From Kribbella sp. VKM Ac-2569 (lineage in GTDB: Bacteria; Actinomycetota; Actinomycetes; Propionibacteriales; Kribbellaceae): a stretch of 64,000 nt of DNA. The notes beneath the pieces are model-generated. The model had not been told where the DNA came from, ran no database searches, and was given only the letters and a program-made list of their open reading frames with translations. The DNA lies in assembly GCF_004216905.1 (NCBI RefSeq), contig NZ_SGXJ01000001.1, positions 1,488,001-1,552,000 of the forward strand, read 5' to 3'. Of the stretch, positions 32,107 through 40,733 are shown piece after piece. The stretch's first letter is position 1. Each line of letters opens with the position of its first letter. The translations under genes and the position numbers were made by a program.

Positions 32107-33369
32107 CTAGCTCGTCTTGCCGAAGGCTTCTAGTTCGAAGAGGGAGTAGCCGTACGTCGTGCCGCGTGCGGTCCCGTAGACGCGCAGGTACCGGCCCTGG
32201 CCGTTCAGGTTCGACCACTCGTCGGTGCCGCCGTTACCTGCCGACTCGGTGGCGAGGTTCGTCCAGGTGGAGCCGTCGTCGGAGATCTCGACCCGGTAGG
32301 CCTTCGCGTACGCCGCCTCCCAGGTCAGCCTGACCTTCGAGACGGTTGCTCCCGCTCCGAGATCGACTCGGATCCACTGCGGATCGGACCCTTCGGCGCT
32401 CGCCCAGCGGGTGGACGTGTTGCCGTCGACGGCGCGGTCGGCGGTCAGTGTCGAGTCCTCGGTCGAGGACGAGGTCGTCGGCCGGTGCTGCGAGATCAGC
32501 ACACCGGCGGGGTCCGGGCCCGGATCGGTGCCGGGGTCGGGATCGGTGTCGATGCGGAACGGCTCGCCGTACACCGCCCAGCTCAGCGGCGTGTTCAGGT
32601 CCAGGTTCCCGTTGTCGAGGAAGACCCGTTGCGCGGTGTCGACCCGGCTGGTGTCCTCGTGCGCCGCCTCCTTCTTCATCTCCACAACGCGCGCATCGAG
32701 GAACGCGTTCAGGTACTCCGTCTCGTCGCCGCCGTCGGCCGGGGTGTCGGCGTGGCTCTTCGCGTCGGCGCGGATGCTGTCCAGGCCACCCTCGCCGTGC
32801 ATGACGATGGCGTCGTAGTAGGCGAACTGGCCCAGCGTCCGCAGGCCGTCCTGCTTGGCCAGCGTGACGGCCGGGTTGAAGTAGACACGGTCGCGCTCGT
32901 GTTCCTGCGCGGCCTGGAACTCCGTCGTCGCGGCCGCCTGCTTCCAGGCGTCGGTGAAGCCGGGGTCCAGTCCCTCGTGCGAGTCGCTGCCGTCGACCTC
33001 CCGGAGCGCCGGAAGGTACTCGGCGAGCGGGTTGTCCGGCACCTGATCGGTGTAGTACTCGACCAGTTCGAGCATGTCGTGCGTCCCCGAGCAGAAACCG
33101 ATGATGCCGGCCGTGTAGCCGCGGCCGTCGCCGATGTCCTCGATGTAGCCGAACTGGTCCCGCCAGTTCAGCGACGAGTTCTCCGCGGAGGAAACGATCT
33201 GCTGGGCGATTTCCTTCTTCACCGGATCGTCCAGGTCCGCCGCCTCGGCCGCGTGACCGACACCGAGGAAAACGGTGGCCGGTACGGCGGCCAGCGCCAG
33301 GGCTGTCACGATCCGTCCGGCGATCCGCCAGGGCGGTCCGGACGACATCTTCAGAAAGGGCGTACGCAT
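32107..33369 (-). CDS. csn: GH46 chitosanase with C-terminal CBM32 (F5/8 type C) module
   Basis: A 420-residue secreted enzyme that cleaves chitosan. After a signal peptide (~44 residues) comes the GH46 domain. The catalytic acid is E63 in SSAENSSLNW and the base is D81 in EDIGDGRGYT, by comparison with Streptomyces N174 chitosanase. A DPDPGTDPGPDP linker leads to a discoidin-type module (residues ~290-420, ending TTYGYSLFELEAFG). The CBM is an addition to the usual single-domain enzyme. The upstream 17-bp palindrome suggests repression by a ROK/CsnR-type regulator. Same orientation as the GH84 gene. Confidence 0.94.
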   Translation of the reverse strand: MRTPFLKMSSGPPWRIAGRIVTALALAAVPATVFLGVGHAAEAADLDDPVKKEIAQQIVSSAENSSLNWRDQFGYIEDIGDGRGYTAGIIGFCSGTHDMLELVEYYTDQVPDNPLAEYLPALREVDGSDSHEGLDPGFTDAWKQAAATTEFQAAQEHERDRVYFNPAVTLAKQDGLRTLGQFAYYDAIVMHGEGGLDSIRADAKSHADTPADGGDETEYLNAFLDARVVEMKKEAAHEDTSRVDTAQRVFLDNGNLDLNTPLSWAVYGEPFRIDTDPDPGTDPGPDPAGVLISQHRPTTSSSTEDSTLTADRAVDGNTSTRWASAEGSDPQWIRVDLGAGATVSKVRLTWEAAYAKAYRVEISDDGSTWTNLATESAGNGGTDEWSNLNGQGRYLRVYGTARGTTYGYSLFELEAFGKTS

Positions 33370-33426
33370 GCTCTTCTCCTTCTTCCGGGTGGGGCGGTGC
33401 CCAGGCAGGGAGGGTGCACTCGACTG

Positions 33427-33443
33427 TTAGGAAACTTTCCTAA
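33427..33443. promoter_or_regulatory. Chitosanase operator, perfect 17-bp palindrome
   Basis: TTAGGAAACTTTCCTAA is a perfect palindrome 58 bp upstream of the csn start, immediately downstream of a minus-strand TTGACG hexamer (33445-33450). It has the form of the palindromic box upstream of Streptomyces chitosanase genes, bound by the ROK protein CsnR; that comparison is from memory. Confidence 0.8.
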
Positions 33444-33495
33444 TCGTCAAGAGGCATTAATAGCGTGCCTCGCCCCGCCTCCGCAAGAGGAGAGG

Positions 33496-36400
33496 TCAGA
33501 TTGCCGGGTAGGCCTCGAGTTCGTAGAGGGAGTAGCCGTACTGCGTGGCGCGGTGCACACCCTGCACGCGGACGTAGCGCCCGGTGGCGTCGACCCAGAG
33601 CGTGTCGGTCCCTCCGTCGCCGTCGGTCACCTCGGTCGCGGTCGTCCAGGTGCTCCCGTCATCCGAGACCTGCACCTGGTACGCCGAGCCGTACGCCGCC
33701 TCCCAACGCACCACGAGCTTGCCGAGGCGCGTCGACGTACCGAGGTCGACCTGCAGCCACGAAGCGTCGTCGTAGCCGGACGCCCATCGCGTGGCGGTAT
33801 CTCCGTCGACCGCGAGATCAGCCGTGAACGACGTACCGGGTTCGATGCTTGAGGCAACGGCAGGACGATCGAGCGCCACGTTGGCGGCATCTGTGCGGGG
33901 GCGTACGGCGACCTGCAGTACGGCGTCGAAGGTGGTCGCGCCGGAGGTGAAGGTCACCGGAATGTCCACGTCGGCCAGGGCGGCGTCAGCGGGAGGAGTG
34001 AGCTTCACGGTGACGGACTGGGTGAATCCACGTTTGACGGTGACCGGCGTACTGGCCGGATCGACGGTCCACCCTGCCGGCGGGGCGACGCTCAAGGTGC
34101 CGGTCACGTCGGCGCCGCGTTCGGCGGAGATGTCGACCACGAAGCTCGACGCCGTACCGCGGACCACGTCGGCGCGGTCCGCGTCGACGTGCAGCGCGGC
34201 GAGCGGCGTGTCACTCCACAGCGGCACAATCTCGGCGACGGCCGGGGTCCCGCTCTTCCACACCAGCCGCACGGCCTCGGCGCGAAGATCGTTCGCAGGC
34301 ACCTCGGCGTACGCCGACGAGACGGAGCCGACGCGCTGCCAGGCTCCACCGACCTGGACCTCCACGTCCGCAGAGCCCACGTTCGCCGACTGCTGGAGAA
34401 TCGTGAGACCCGCCAGTTCCCTCGGCGCCGACAGGCCGACGGTCAACGCATCGCCGGCACCAGGCGCCGCGACCGGCACATAGGCGGTCTCCAGGTTCCC
34501 GTCCACCGCACGCTGGTACGACGATCCCGGCGCGGGCGCCGGCGTACCACTGGCCGTCAGCGTCGTCTTCCGGCCGCCGATCGTCTCCACCGAGAACTCT
34601 CGTACCACCACCCAGAAATCGGTCGCGGACAACGACCGGTACCGCACATAACGCGCGGTCGTGCCGGCCGGCGCCGTGGTCCGCACTTCGGCCGTGGTGG
34701 CGCGGGTCAGCTCGGTCCATCGTGTGCCGTCGAGCGAGTACTCCAACGCGCCGGACTGGATGTAGTCGTTCGGGCTGGAGGCCTTGCCCATCAGCAGTTC
34801 GATCGCGCCGATGGTCGCCGGTTCGCCCAGATCGACCCGGATCTCGGAGCCCTGATCGGGAGCGCCGTTGCTCCAGAAGAACGTGTTCGGGTCTCCATCG
34901 ACCATTCGCGCCGGCACATTGTCCTGATAGGTCCCCAGGTTCGTCGTCGCGGTGCGACCCGGCTGTACGCCGAGCCAGCGGTCGTACACCCGACCGGTCT
35001 CGGCGATCAGTTCGTCGACGACCCGTTCACCGATCCGCGGATAGGTACTGCTGTGCGGCAGCCGGCCGTCCCGGATCGCCTTGGCCTCGGTGACGAGACC
35101 GCTCATCTGCTGCCGCGCGGTCCAGGCCGCCGCTCCGTCGCCGGCGTCCAGCGCCGCGAGCAGATCGAGGGCGCGCCCCATCGCCTGTCCCCACAACTCT
35201 GTTGCCTTGAGCCACGATTCCGCCTCGTCGGCGAACGCGGGATCGACAACGCCCGACCGGATCGTCGCCGGTGCAGCGGTGATGGCGCTCACCCGTGGCC
35301 GCAGTACGGCGATCGCCTGGGCGCGCTGCCCGGATCGCCACAGCTGCCAGAACTGCTCGACCGCGGCACCGAACACGGGCGCACTCTCCGGATGCAGCGT
35401 GCCGTCGTACGTGTTCAGATCCGCGAACACCTGCAAGGCCGCGGCCGTCGCCGGGTTGCCGCCCGCCCGCTCGGCCAGCGCGCGGCGCCAGGACGCCTGC
35501 TCGTCGTACTTCGCCGGGTTCCAGCCGAGCTCGGCGAACGAGTACAGGGCAATCTTGCTGACTGCCGCCTGATTCATCGGATTCGAGATGACGCCGGCGA
35601 CGTGATCGGCGATGGCGGGCTCCCGGCCGCTGTACGGCGCGAGCAGCAGCCGGCCGGCGGCGTAGTCGTTGACCGGGTAGTTGTCCCAGATCAGGATGTC
35701 GTGGCCGAACACAGCCTTCGCCTGGGCCGCCTGCGCCGCCGTGATCGTCCGCGGCACCACTCCGATCCCGGTCCAGTGCACGACCACGTCGGTGTCGAGC
35801 TGCTCCCGCAAAGCCTTCTTGTACGGCGTTTCGCTGACGTTGTAGTACTCCGTCGGCACCATCTGCAGCGGCGCGACGTCCGGCTTGGTCTCGACCCATT
35901 CGCGTTGCACCCGGTTGAGCAGATCGCTCTGCGCCCGGCCGGCGGCGCCTCCGCCCGTGCCGTACTTCGTCTTGTCCGCGGCGCAGTGCCACGAGTTGTA
36001 GTCGATGTCGTCGAGCGGCACGTTGAACGATCGGGCGCCAACGTCGTACAGCGCCTGGAACTTCGCGATCAGGGCCTGGAAGTCGGCGTCCGAGGTGTAG
36101 CAGATCGACAGGCCCGGCGAGAGCGCGAAGGTGAAGTCGACCTTGTTCTGGCGCGCGCGGGTGACGAGCTCAGCGAGTTGGGCGAGCTTGTCGGCCGGGT
36201 ACGGGTCGCGCCACTGCTCCCGGTGGTACGGGTCGTCCTTCGGCGCGTACTCGTACGTGTTCATGCGATGGTCGCCGAGGTAGCTGAGCTCGTCCAGGCG
36301 GTCCGCGTGTGACCAGGGCGTGCCGTAGAAGCCCTCGATCGCGCCGCGGTAGCGCATCGTCGGCCAGTCCCGGATCGCGACGCCGGGCACCCAGTCTCGG

Positions 36401-36882
36401 CCGGGGCGGGCCTGGATGAGCTGCGCGAGGGACTGCGCCGCGTAGTACGTGCCATCGGAGTCGACGCCGTCGAGCACAACGTGGCCGCGATCGTGGCTGT
36501 CACGTCCGGCGGCGAGGACGTACCCCTCGACGGGCAAGCCGGTGCTGTCCGGAACGTGCAGGGCCCGGAGCGCCGACGCGTCACGGCCCAGCCAAATGGT
36601 CGTCGGCGTACCGGGGTCGCTGCCGTTCGTGGTCCGGATGCTCGTGACGCCGGCGCGGTTCAGTGCCTGGCGTACGACGCGCTCGGCATCCGCATCGGAG
36701 CGCGCGGTGCGGACCAGTCCGACAACCGGGGCGAGCGGGAAGCCGTCGGCACGTTGAACGAGTTGCTGCGGCTCGGGCGAGACCGCGGCAACAGCTGGAT
36801 CGGTCGCACCGGCGTACTGCGGCAGAAGTGCGAGTGGGGCAACCAGGGCGAACACGCAGACAGCAGACCGGAGCAGGCGCAT
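33496..36882 (-). CDS. Secreted multidomain GH84 beta-N-acetylglucosaminidase
   Basis: A 1128-residue exported enzyme. After the signal peptide come the hexosaminidase-like N-domain (~30-165) and the GH84 barrel (~170-470) with RYRGAIEGFYGTPWS and the catalytic pair D291-D292 in FNVPLDDIDYN. Then follow a helical region, two discoidin-like CBM32 segments (~660-790 and 790-900), an Ig-like NEW3-type segment (~905-1000) and a terminal CBM32 (~1005-1128, ending TQYGYSLYELEAYP). It removes GlcNAc from glycoconjugates or chitin-like chains. GAGGAG precedes the ATG. It lies 126 bp upstream of the chitosanase gene. Confidence 0.9.
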   Translation of the reverse strand: MRLLRSAVCVFALVAPLALLPQYAGATDPAVAAVSPEPQQLVQRADGFPLAPVVGLVRTARSDADAERVVRQALNRAGVTSIRTTNGSDPGTPTTIWLGRDASALRALHVPDSTGLPVEGYVLAAGRDSHDRGHVVLDGVDSDGTYYAAQSLAQLIQARPGRDWVPGVAIRDWPTMRYRGAIEGFYGTPWSHADRLDELSYLGDHRMNTYEYAPKDDPYHREQWRDPYPADKLAQLAELVTRARQNKVDFTFALSPGLSICYTSDADFQALIAKFQALYDVGARSFNVPLDDIDYNSWHCAADKTKYGTGGGAAGRAQSDLLNRVQREWVETKPDVAPLQMVPTEYYNVSETPYKKALREQLDTDVVVHWTGIGVVPRTITAAQAAQAKAVFGHDILIWDNYPVNDYAAGRLLLAPYSGREPAIADHVAGVISNPMNQAAVSKIALYSFAELGWNPAKYDEQASWRRALAERAGGNPATAAALQVFADLNTYDGTLHPESAPVFGAAVEQFWQLWRSGQRAQAIAVLRPRVSAITAAPATIRSGVVDPAFADEAESWLKATELWGQAMGRALDLLAALDAGDGAAAWTARQQMSGLVTEAKAIRDGRLPHSSTYPRIGERVVDELIAETGRVYDRWLGVQPGRTATTNLGTYQDNVPARMVDGDPNTFFWSNGAPDQGSEIRVDLGEPATIGAIELLMGKASSPNDYIQSGALEYSLDGTRWTELTRATTAEVRTTAPAGTTARYVRYRSLSATDFWVVVREFSVETIGGRKTTLTASGTPAPAPGSSYQRAVDGNLETAYVPVAAPGAGDALTVGLSAPRELAGLTILQQSANVGSADVEVQVGGAWQRVGSVSSAYAEVPANDLRAEAVRLVWKSGTPAVAEIVPLWSDTPLAALHVDADRADVVRGTASSFVVDISAERGADVTGTLSVAPPAGWTVDPASTPVTVKRGFTQSVTVKLTPPADAALADVDIPVTFTSGATTFDAVLQVAVRPRTDAANVALDRPAVASSIEPGTSFTADLAVDGDTATRWASGYDDASWLQVDLGTSTRLGKLVVRWEAAYGSAYQVQVSDDGSTWTTATEVTDGDGGTDTLWVDATGRYVRVQGVHRATQYGYSLYELEAYPAI

Positions 36883-36912
36883 CGAGTCTCCTCGGGCATG
36901 GGCGGGTGAAGC

Positions 36913-36935
36913 CAGTTAGCCAGTGCGCATAACTG
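36913..36935. promoter_or_regulatory. Inverted repeat CAGTTA-N11-TAACTG upstream of the GH84 gene
   Basis: Perfect 6-bp arms lie 31-53 bp upstream of the GH84 start, with the short palindrome TGCGCA inside. A possible operator for the ROK regulator encoded at 37134 or for another sugar regulator; no second copy was found to support it. Confidence 0.35.
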
Positions 36936-36972
36936 CACGTCAAGGGATCAACCAGACAGATTCAGACAACCT

Positions 36973-37110
36973 ATGATGGACAAGGTGGATCTAGGAGTCT
37001 CGCCGCCACAGGCCGCCCACCTCCGAGTCCACGACTACAACCTCGCCCCGTGGGCCCTCTACTTCACAACGTGCGCAGCCGCCCTCATCACAACCATCGC
37101 CTACCACTGA
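36973..37110 (+). CDS. Small predicted membrane peptide
   Basis: A 45-residue ORF reading MMDKVDLGVSPPQAAHLRVH then a hydrophobic end (APWALYFTTCAAALITTIAY). Third codon positions are almost all G or C after the first ten codons, as in real genes here. It ends 23 bp before the ROK regulator on the same strand. Against it, no clear ribosome site exists, and TATGAT at 36972-36977, overlapping the start, could instead be a -10 box. A single membrane span is likely if made. Confidence 0.4.
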   Translation: MMDKVDLGVSPPQAAHLRVHDYNLAPWALYFTTCAAALITTIAYH

Positions 37111-37133
37111 ACTCGGTTTAGGCTGGCCCGATC

Positions 37134-38291
37134 ATGGGGTCCTCGGTGGTGGACGGTAGCGATCATTCGCGGTTGCGGCAGCTCAACGAGCGTGCGGTGC
37201 TGGCGTCGGTGCGGGCGGCCGGCGAGTTGCGGGTCGCGCAGATCGTCGAGCAGAGCGGGCTCGGGCGGACGGCCGTCGAAGAGGTGCTGTCGAGCCTCGT
37301 GACGCGGCGCTGGCTGATCGAGGAGAGTCCTGCGATCCGCGGGCGCGGTCGGCCGGCGCGCAGCTACCGGTTTCCCGCGGAGGCGGGGTACGTCGCCGGG
37401 CTGGACATCGGCGCGTTCTCGGTCCGTGGAGTGCTCACCGATCTCGACGGGCGGATGCTCGCGAACGCGCGGCGCTCCGTGACACCCGAGACACCACGCA
37501 AGCAGCGACTGGCGACAGCTGACCGGGTGATTGCCGATTGCGCGCGGGAGGCCGGCGTACCGGTGGCGCGGGTGTGGGCCGTCGGGGCGGGTACGACCGG
37601 GCTGGTTGACGCTGCGGGCACCGTCGTACGGGCCAATGCGATCCCGGACTGGGGCGGCACCGATCTGGCCGGATACTTCAAGGCGCAGCTCGTTGTCGTC
37701 GACAACGACAGTCAGCTCGCGGCTCTGGCCGAGCAACGTCGCGGGGGCGCGGATCACTCGGCAGACATGGTGTTTCTGCACGCGGGACGGCGTACGGGAT
37801 TGGCGTTGGTGCTCGACGGGCAGCTGCGGCGGGGAGCGTTCGGTGCGGCGGCCGACATGTCCGCGCTGCGGGGTGTCGCGTGGGAGGCCGCGCTCGAGTA
37901 CCTGCACGACGTCGTACCGGCGGAGATTCCCACGGTGGACAAGGCCGAACGCGCCTTCGCCGCCGCGCGAGACGGAGACCGCGCGGCGCGGGCCGCCGTA
38001 CGGAAGTACGCGCGCGCCATGGCAGTGGCCGCCGCGACGGCGATCGCGATCGTCGACCCGCGGCTGCTCGTCCTCGGCGGGGCGTTCTCCCAGGCTGCCG
38101 ACGTACTGCTCGAACCGCTGGCGGCCGAGCTCGACCGCCTCTGCCCGCGCGTCCCGGAGTTGCACGCATCGTCCCTCGGCGCCCTGTGCGTCGCCCTCGG
38201 CGCGGCCAGCCTCGCACAGGACGCGATCGACACCCGCCTGCTGAGCCCCAGCCGCGGTCCGCTCCCTCAGCTGTCGGCCCGGAGTCTCTGA
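37134..38291 (+). CDS. ROK family transcriptional regulator
   Basis: A 385-residue NagC/XylR-type protein: N-terminal winged helix (ELRVAQIVEQSGLGRTAVEE then VLSSLVTRRWLIEE) and a sugar-kinase-like domain (VAGLDIGAFSVRGVLTDLDG, AVGAGTTGLVD, VVVDNDSQLAALAEQ). The usual zinc-binding cysteine cluster (CxCGxxGC) is absent, so it is an atypical ROK protein. Divergent from GH84/chitosanase genes, it is a candidate controller of both. A TAGGCT -10 candidate (37119-37124) 9 nt before the ATG suggests a very short or no leader. Confidence 0.85.
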   Translation: MGSSVVDGSDHSRLRQLNERAVLASVRAAGELRVAQIVEQSGLGRTAVEEVLSSLVTRRWLIEESPAIRGRGRPARSYRFPAEAGYVAGLDIGAFSVRGVLTDLDGRMLANARRSVTPETPRKQRLATADRVIADCAREAGVPVARVWAVGAGTTGLVDAAGTVVRANAIPDWGGTDLAGYFKAQLVVVDNDSQLAALAEQRRGGADHSADMVFLHAGRRTGLALVLDGQLRRGAFGAAADMSALRGVAWEAALEYLHDVVPAEIPTVDKAERAFAAARDGDRAARAAVRKYARAMAVAAATAIAIVDPRLLVLGGAFSQAADVLLEPLAAELDRLCPRVPELHASSLGALCVALGAASLAQDAIDTRLLSPSRGPLPQLSARSL

Positions 38292-38321
38292 CTTCAGGTT
38301 GGCCGATTGTTCACTGGGCCG

Positions 38322-38351
38322 TTGACGCATGTCCTGTCCGGCAGCTAATAA
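38322..38351 (+). promoter_or_regulatory. Promoter of the 5'-nucleotidase gene
   Basis: TTGACG (38322-38327) and TAATAA (38346-38351) with an 18-bp spacer form one of the clearest sigma-A-type promoters in the window. The ATG is 18 bp further, preceded by GAAAGAGG. Confidence 0.6.
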
Positions 38352-38369
38352 TGTCGGAAAGAGGCAATA

Positions 38370-40220
38370 ATGCGCACTAACGCGCACCCCTCCGCCAGGA
38401 AGCAGGTTGCCGTGAACAGTCGGATCCGCCGCCGGACGTTCCTCACCACCACCGGCGCGATCGCCACCGCGACCGCGGTCGGCGACGTCGCGTACGCCAC
38501 ATCGCACGCGCTCGACAATGCCGCATATGGGGCCTCGGAGTACGTCGACGTACAGCTGCTGAACATCACCGACTTCCACGGATACCTGCAGCCGACGACA
38601 CCCAGTCAGGGCAGCGTGATCACCGGCGCGGGCGGCGTCCAGGTGACCGTCGGCGGCGCCGGGTACCTGGCCACGCACCTGAAGCGGCTGCGCGAGGGTC
38701 AGCGGAACTCGATCTTCTTCTCGTCCGGCGACAACTTCAACGGCTGGCCGTTCGAGGTCGACGCGCACGCCAACGAGCCGACCATCGAGGCGCTCAACGC
38801 GCTGGGCCTGCAGTTCAGCACCGTCGGCAACCACGAGCTCGACCACTCGGTGGACTTCCTTGTCGACCACATGGAGAAGGGCAAGCCCTACCCGGTCAGC
38901 GGACGGGACGACAACTTCGTCGACTCGACCGGGCAGCGCTTCCAGGGCGCGAACTTCCGCTTCTACACGGCGAACATCGTGCACGCGGACACCGGCCGGA
39001 CGATCGTGCCGCCGTACAACATCGAATGGGTCGACGCCGGCGGCGGCCGGAAGCTGCCGATCGCGTTCATCCACCTGACCTTGGTGGGTTCCGAGGTGGG
39101 ATCCACGTCGTACCAGCCCGGGCTGCGGTCGCTGTCCGACCTGGAGCAGGCGAACAAGCTGGCCGCGCAGCTCAAGAAGCGCGGCGTCAACGCGATCGTC
39201 ATCAACATCCACGACGGCGGCGTCGCCGGGAACGACTACAACGCGGGGACGAACCCGTCGGGGCCGGTGTTCCAGCTGGCCGCGAACGCCTCGCCGGACA
39301 TCGCCGCGATCGTGACCGGGCACTGGCACTGCCGGTTCAACATGATGGTTCCGGATCCGAACGGCGTACCGCGGCCGGTTGTCGAGGCCGGTAACCACGG
39401 GTCGCTGATCAACGAGATCAACCTCAAGCTGGACCCGCGCACCGGCGAGGTCATCCGTGAGCTCACCCGGTCGACCAACCACGCCAACAGCCGCGACGTG
39501 CCGCTCGACGAAGAGCTTCAGTACATCGCCGACTACTGGACCGCGCAGGGCAAGAAGCGTTACGCCACGCCGCTCGCCCGGGTCACCGCCGACTTCACCC
39601 GTACGCCGAACGCGTCCGGCGAGAGCACGATGGGCAACCTGGCCGCGGACTTCGCCTACTGGGACGCGAACCAGCACCGCGACGGGCGCGCCGACCTGGC
39701 CCTGATCTCGGTCAAGCCGGTCTCCGGGTCGAACGCCGTGACCGGTGATCTGTTGTTTGCCAAGGGCACCAACCCGTCGGACGTGGACGGCACGGTGCTG
39801 TTCGGCGAGGCGTGGGGCGCGTTCGGGTACGGCAACCCGATCCTGACGGTCACGCTGCCAGGTACCCAGCTGCACGCCGCCTTCGAGGCGCAGTGGGTGC
39901 CGCAGGCAGGAGGGACCGAGAAGTTCGCCCCGTTCGCGGTGTCGCAGAACGTCAGCTACACCTACGACACGACGAAGCCGATCGGTCAGCGCGTCGATCC
40001 CGCGACCGTGCAGATCAACGGGAAGCCGCTCGACCTGACCCGGGACTACCGCGTAGCCGCGCTCGCCTACACCTTGATCGGCGGCGACGGTACGACGGTG
40101 TTCGCCGGGTTCACCGATCCGGTCCGCAACGACCGCGACCACGAGGGGTTCATCGCGTACCTGCGCGCGCACCCGGTGCTCACGCCCGCACCGCTCGGCC
40201 GCGCGCGTCCGGTGAGTTAG
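38370..40220 (+). CDS. Tat-exported 5'-nucleotidase/metallophosphoesterase
   Basis: A 616-residue extracellular enzyme. A twin-arginine signal (SRIRRRTFLTTTGAIATATA) is followed by the dinuclear metallophosphoesterase domain with NITDFHGYLQP, SSGDNFNGWPFE, VGNHELDH and GHWHC motifs. The 5'-nucleotidase C-terminal domain (~residues 400-610) holds the substrate-stacking segment LPGTQLHAAFEAQW. It hydrolyses nucleotides outside the membrane and scavenges phosphate. A PhoP box is not evident. Confidence 0.92.
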   Translation: MRTNAHPSARKQVAVNSRIRRRTFLTTTGAIATATAVGDVAYATSHALDNAAYGASEYVDVQLLNITDFHGYLQPTTPSQGSVITGAGGVQVTVGGAGYLATHLKRLREGQRNSIFFSSGDNFNGWPFEVDAHANEPTIEALNALGLQFSTVGNHELDHSVDFLVDHMEKGKPYPVSGRDDNFVDSTGQRFQGANFRFYTANIVHADTGRTIVPPYNIEWVDAGGGRKLPIAFIHLTLVGSEVGSTSYQPGLRSLSDLEQANKLAAQLKKRGVNAIVINIHDGGVAGNDYNAGTNPSGPVFQLAANASPDIAAIVTGHWHCRFNMMVPDPNGVPRPVVEAGNHGSLINEINLKLDPRTGEVIRELTRSTNHANSRDVPLDEELQYIADYWTAQGKKRYATPLARVTADFTRTPNASGESTMGNLAADFAYWDANQHRDGRADLALISVKPVSGSNAVTGDLLFAKGTNPSDVDGTVLFGEAWGAFGYGNPILTVTLPGTQLHAAFEAQWVPQAGGTEKFAPFAVSQNVSYTYDTTKPIGQRVDPATVQINGKPLDLTRDYRVAALAYTLIGGDGTTVFAGFTDPVRNDRDHEGFIAYLRAHPVLTPAPLGRARPVS

Positions 40221-40236
40221 GCTGCCGTTCGAGATG

Positions 40237-40254
40237 ATCTGAATCCCGGATGAT
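40237..40254. promoter_or_regulatory. Operator-like motif upstream of the MarR gene
   Basis: ATCTGAATCCCGGATGAT is an imperfect palindrome (core ATCC-C-GGAT) 15 bp before the MarR start. It agrees at 13 of 18 positions with a site at 41583-41600 in front of the NmrA-like gene. Confidence 0.4.
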
Positions 40255-40268
40255 ACGAGAGCGGAAGT

Positions 40269-40727
40269 ATGCCGAAGGCTCCGTCGCGCACTGCCGTGAT
40301 CAGGACCGCGCTGCGGGACCTGCGGGTCCAGCTCGCCCTGCTGAATCATCAGGTCGGCTCGCAGCTGTCCCTCAAGGACGCCGAGCTGGACTGCCTGGAC
40401 GTGCTCGCCAGGGACGGGGCGCTCACACCGAGCGCCCTGGCCCGGCGGGCCGGCATCCACCCGGCCACGATGACCGGGATCCTCGATCGGCTCGAGCGCG
40501 GCGGCTGGATCGTCCGTGACCGCGACCAGGCCGACCGCCGCCGGGTGACCGTCAGCGTCGTCAAGGAGCGGACGGCGGCGGTCTACCAGGCGTACCGCGG
40601 GATGAACGGCGCGGTCGACAAGATCTGCGCCGGCTACACCGAGGACGAGCTCGACCTGATCGCCGGCTTCCTGAACCGCTGCGCCGAGGCCGGCCACACC
40701 TCCACCGAAAAGCTCGCCGCGAACTGA
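40269..40727 (+). CDS. MarR family transcriptional regulator
   Basis: A 152-residue winged-helix regulator: LSLKDAELDCLDVLARDGAL then TPSALARRAGIHPATMTGIL, DRLERGGWIVRDRDQADRR and a C-terminal dimer helix. It is convergent with an NmrA-like gene whose promoter carries a similar motif, so it probably controls both. Two cysteines are present (one near ELDCLDVL), leaving redox sensing possible. Confidence 0.87.
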   Translation: MPKAPSRTAVIRTALRDLRVQLALLNHQVGSQLSLKDAELDCLDVLARDGALTPSALARRAGIHPATMTGILDRLERGGWIVRDRDQADRRRVTVSVVKERTAAVYQAYRGMNGAVDKICAGYTEDELDLIAGFLNRCAEAGHTSTEKLAAN

Positions 40728-40733
40728 GCCCCG

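Noticed and set aside
37101..40697. A 1198-codon open frame on the minus strand opposite the ROK and nucleotidase genes
   Set aside because: It is the mirror of high-GC coding DNA; the plus strand has clear ROK and 5'-nucleotidase domains, and the minus product is Arg/Val/Gly-rich without motifs.
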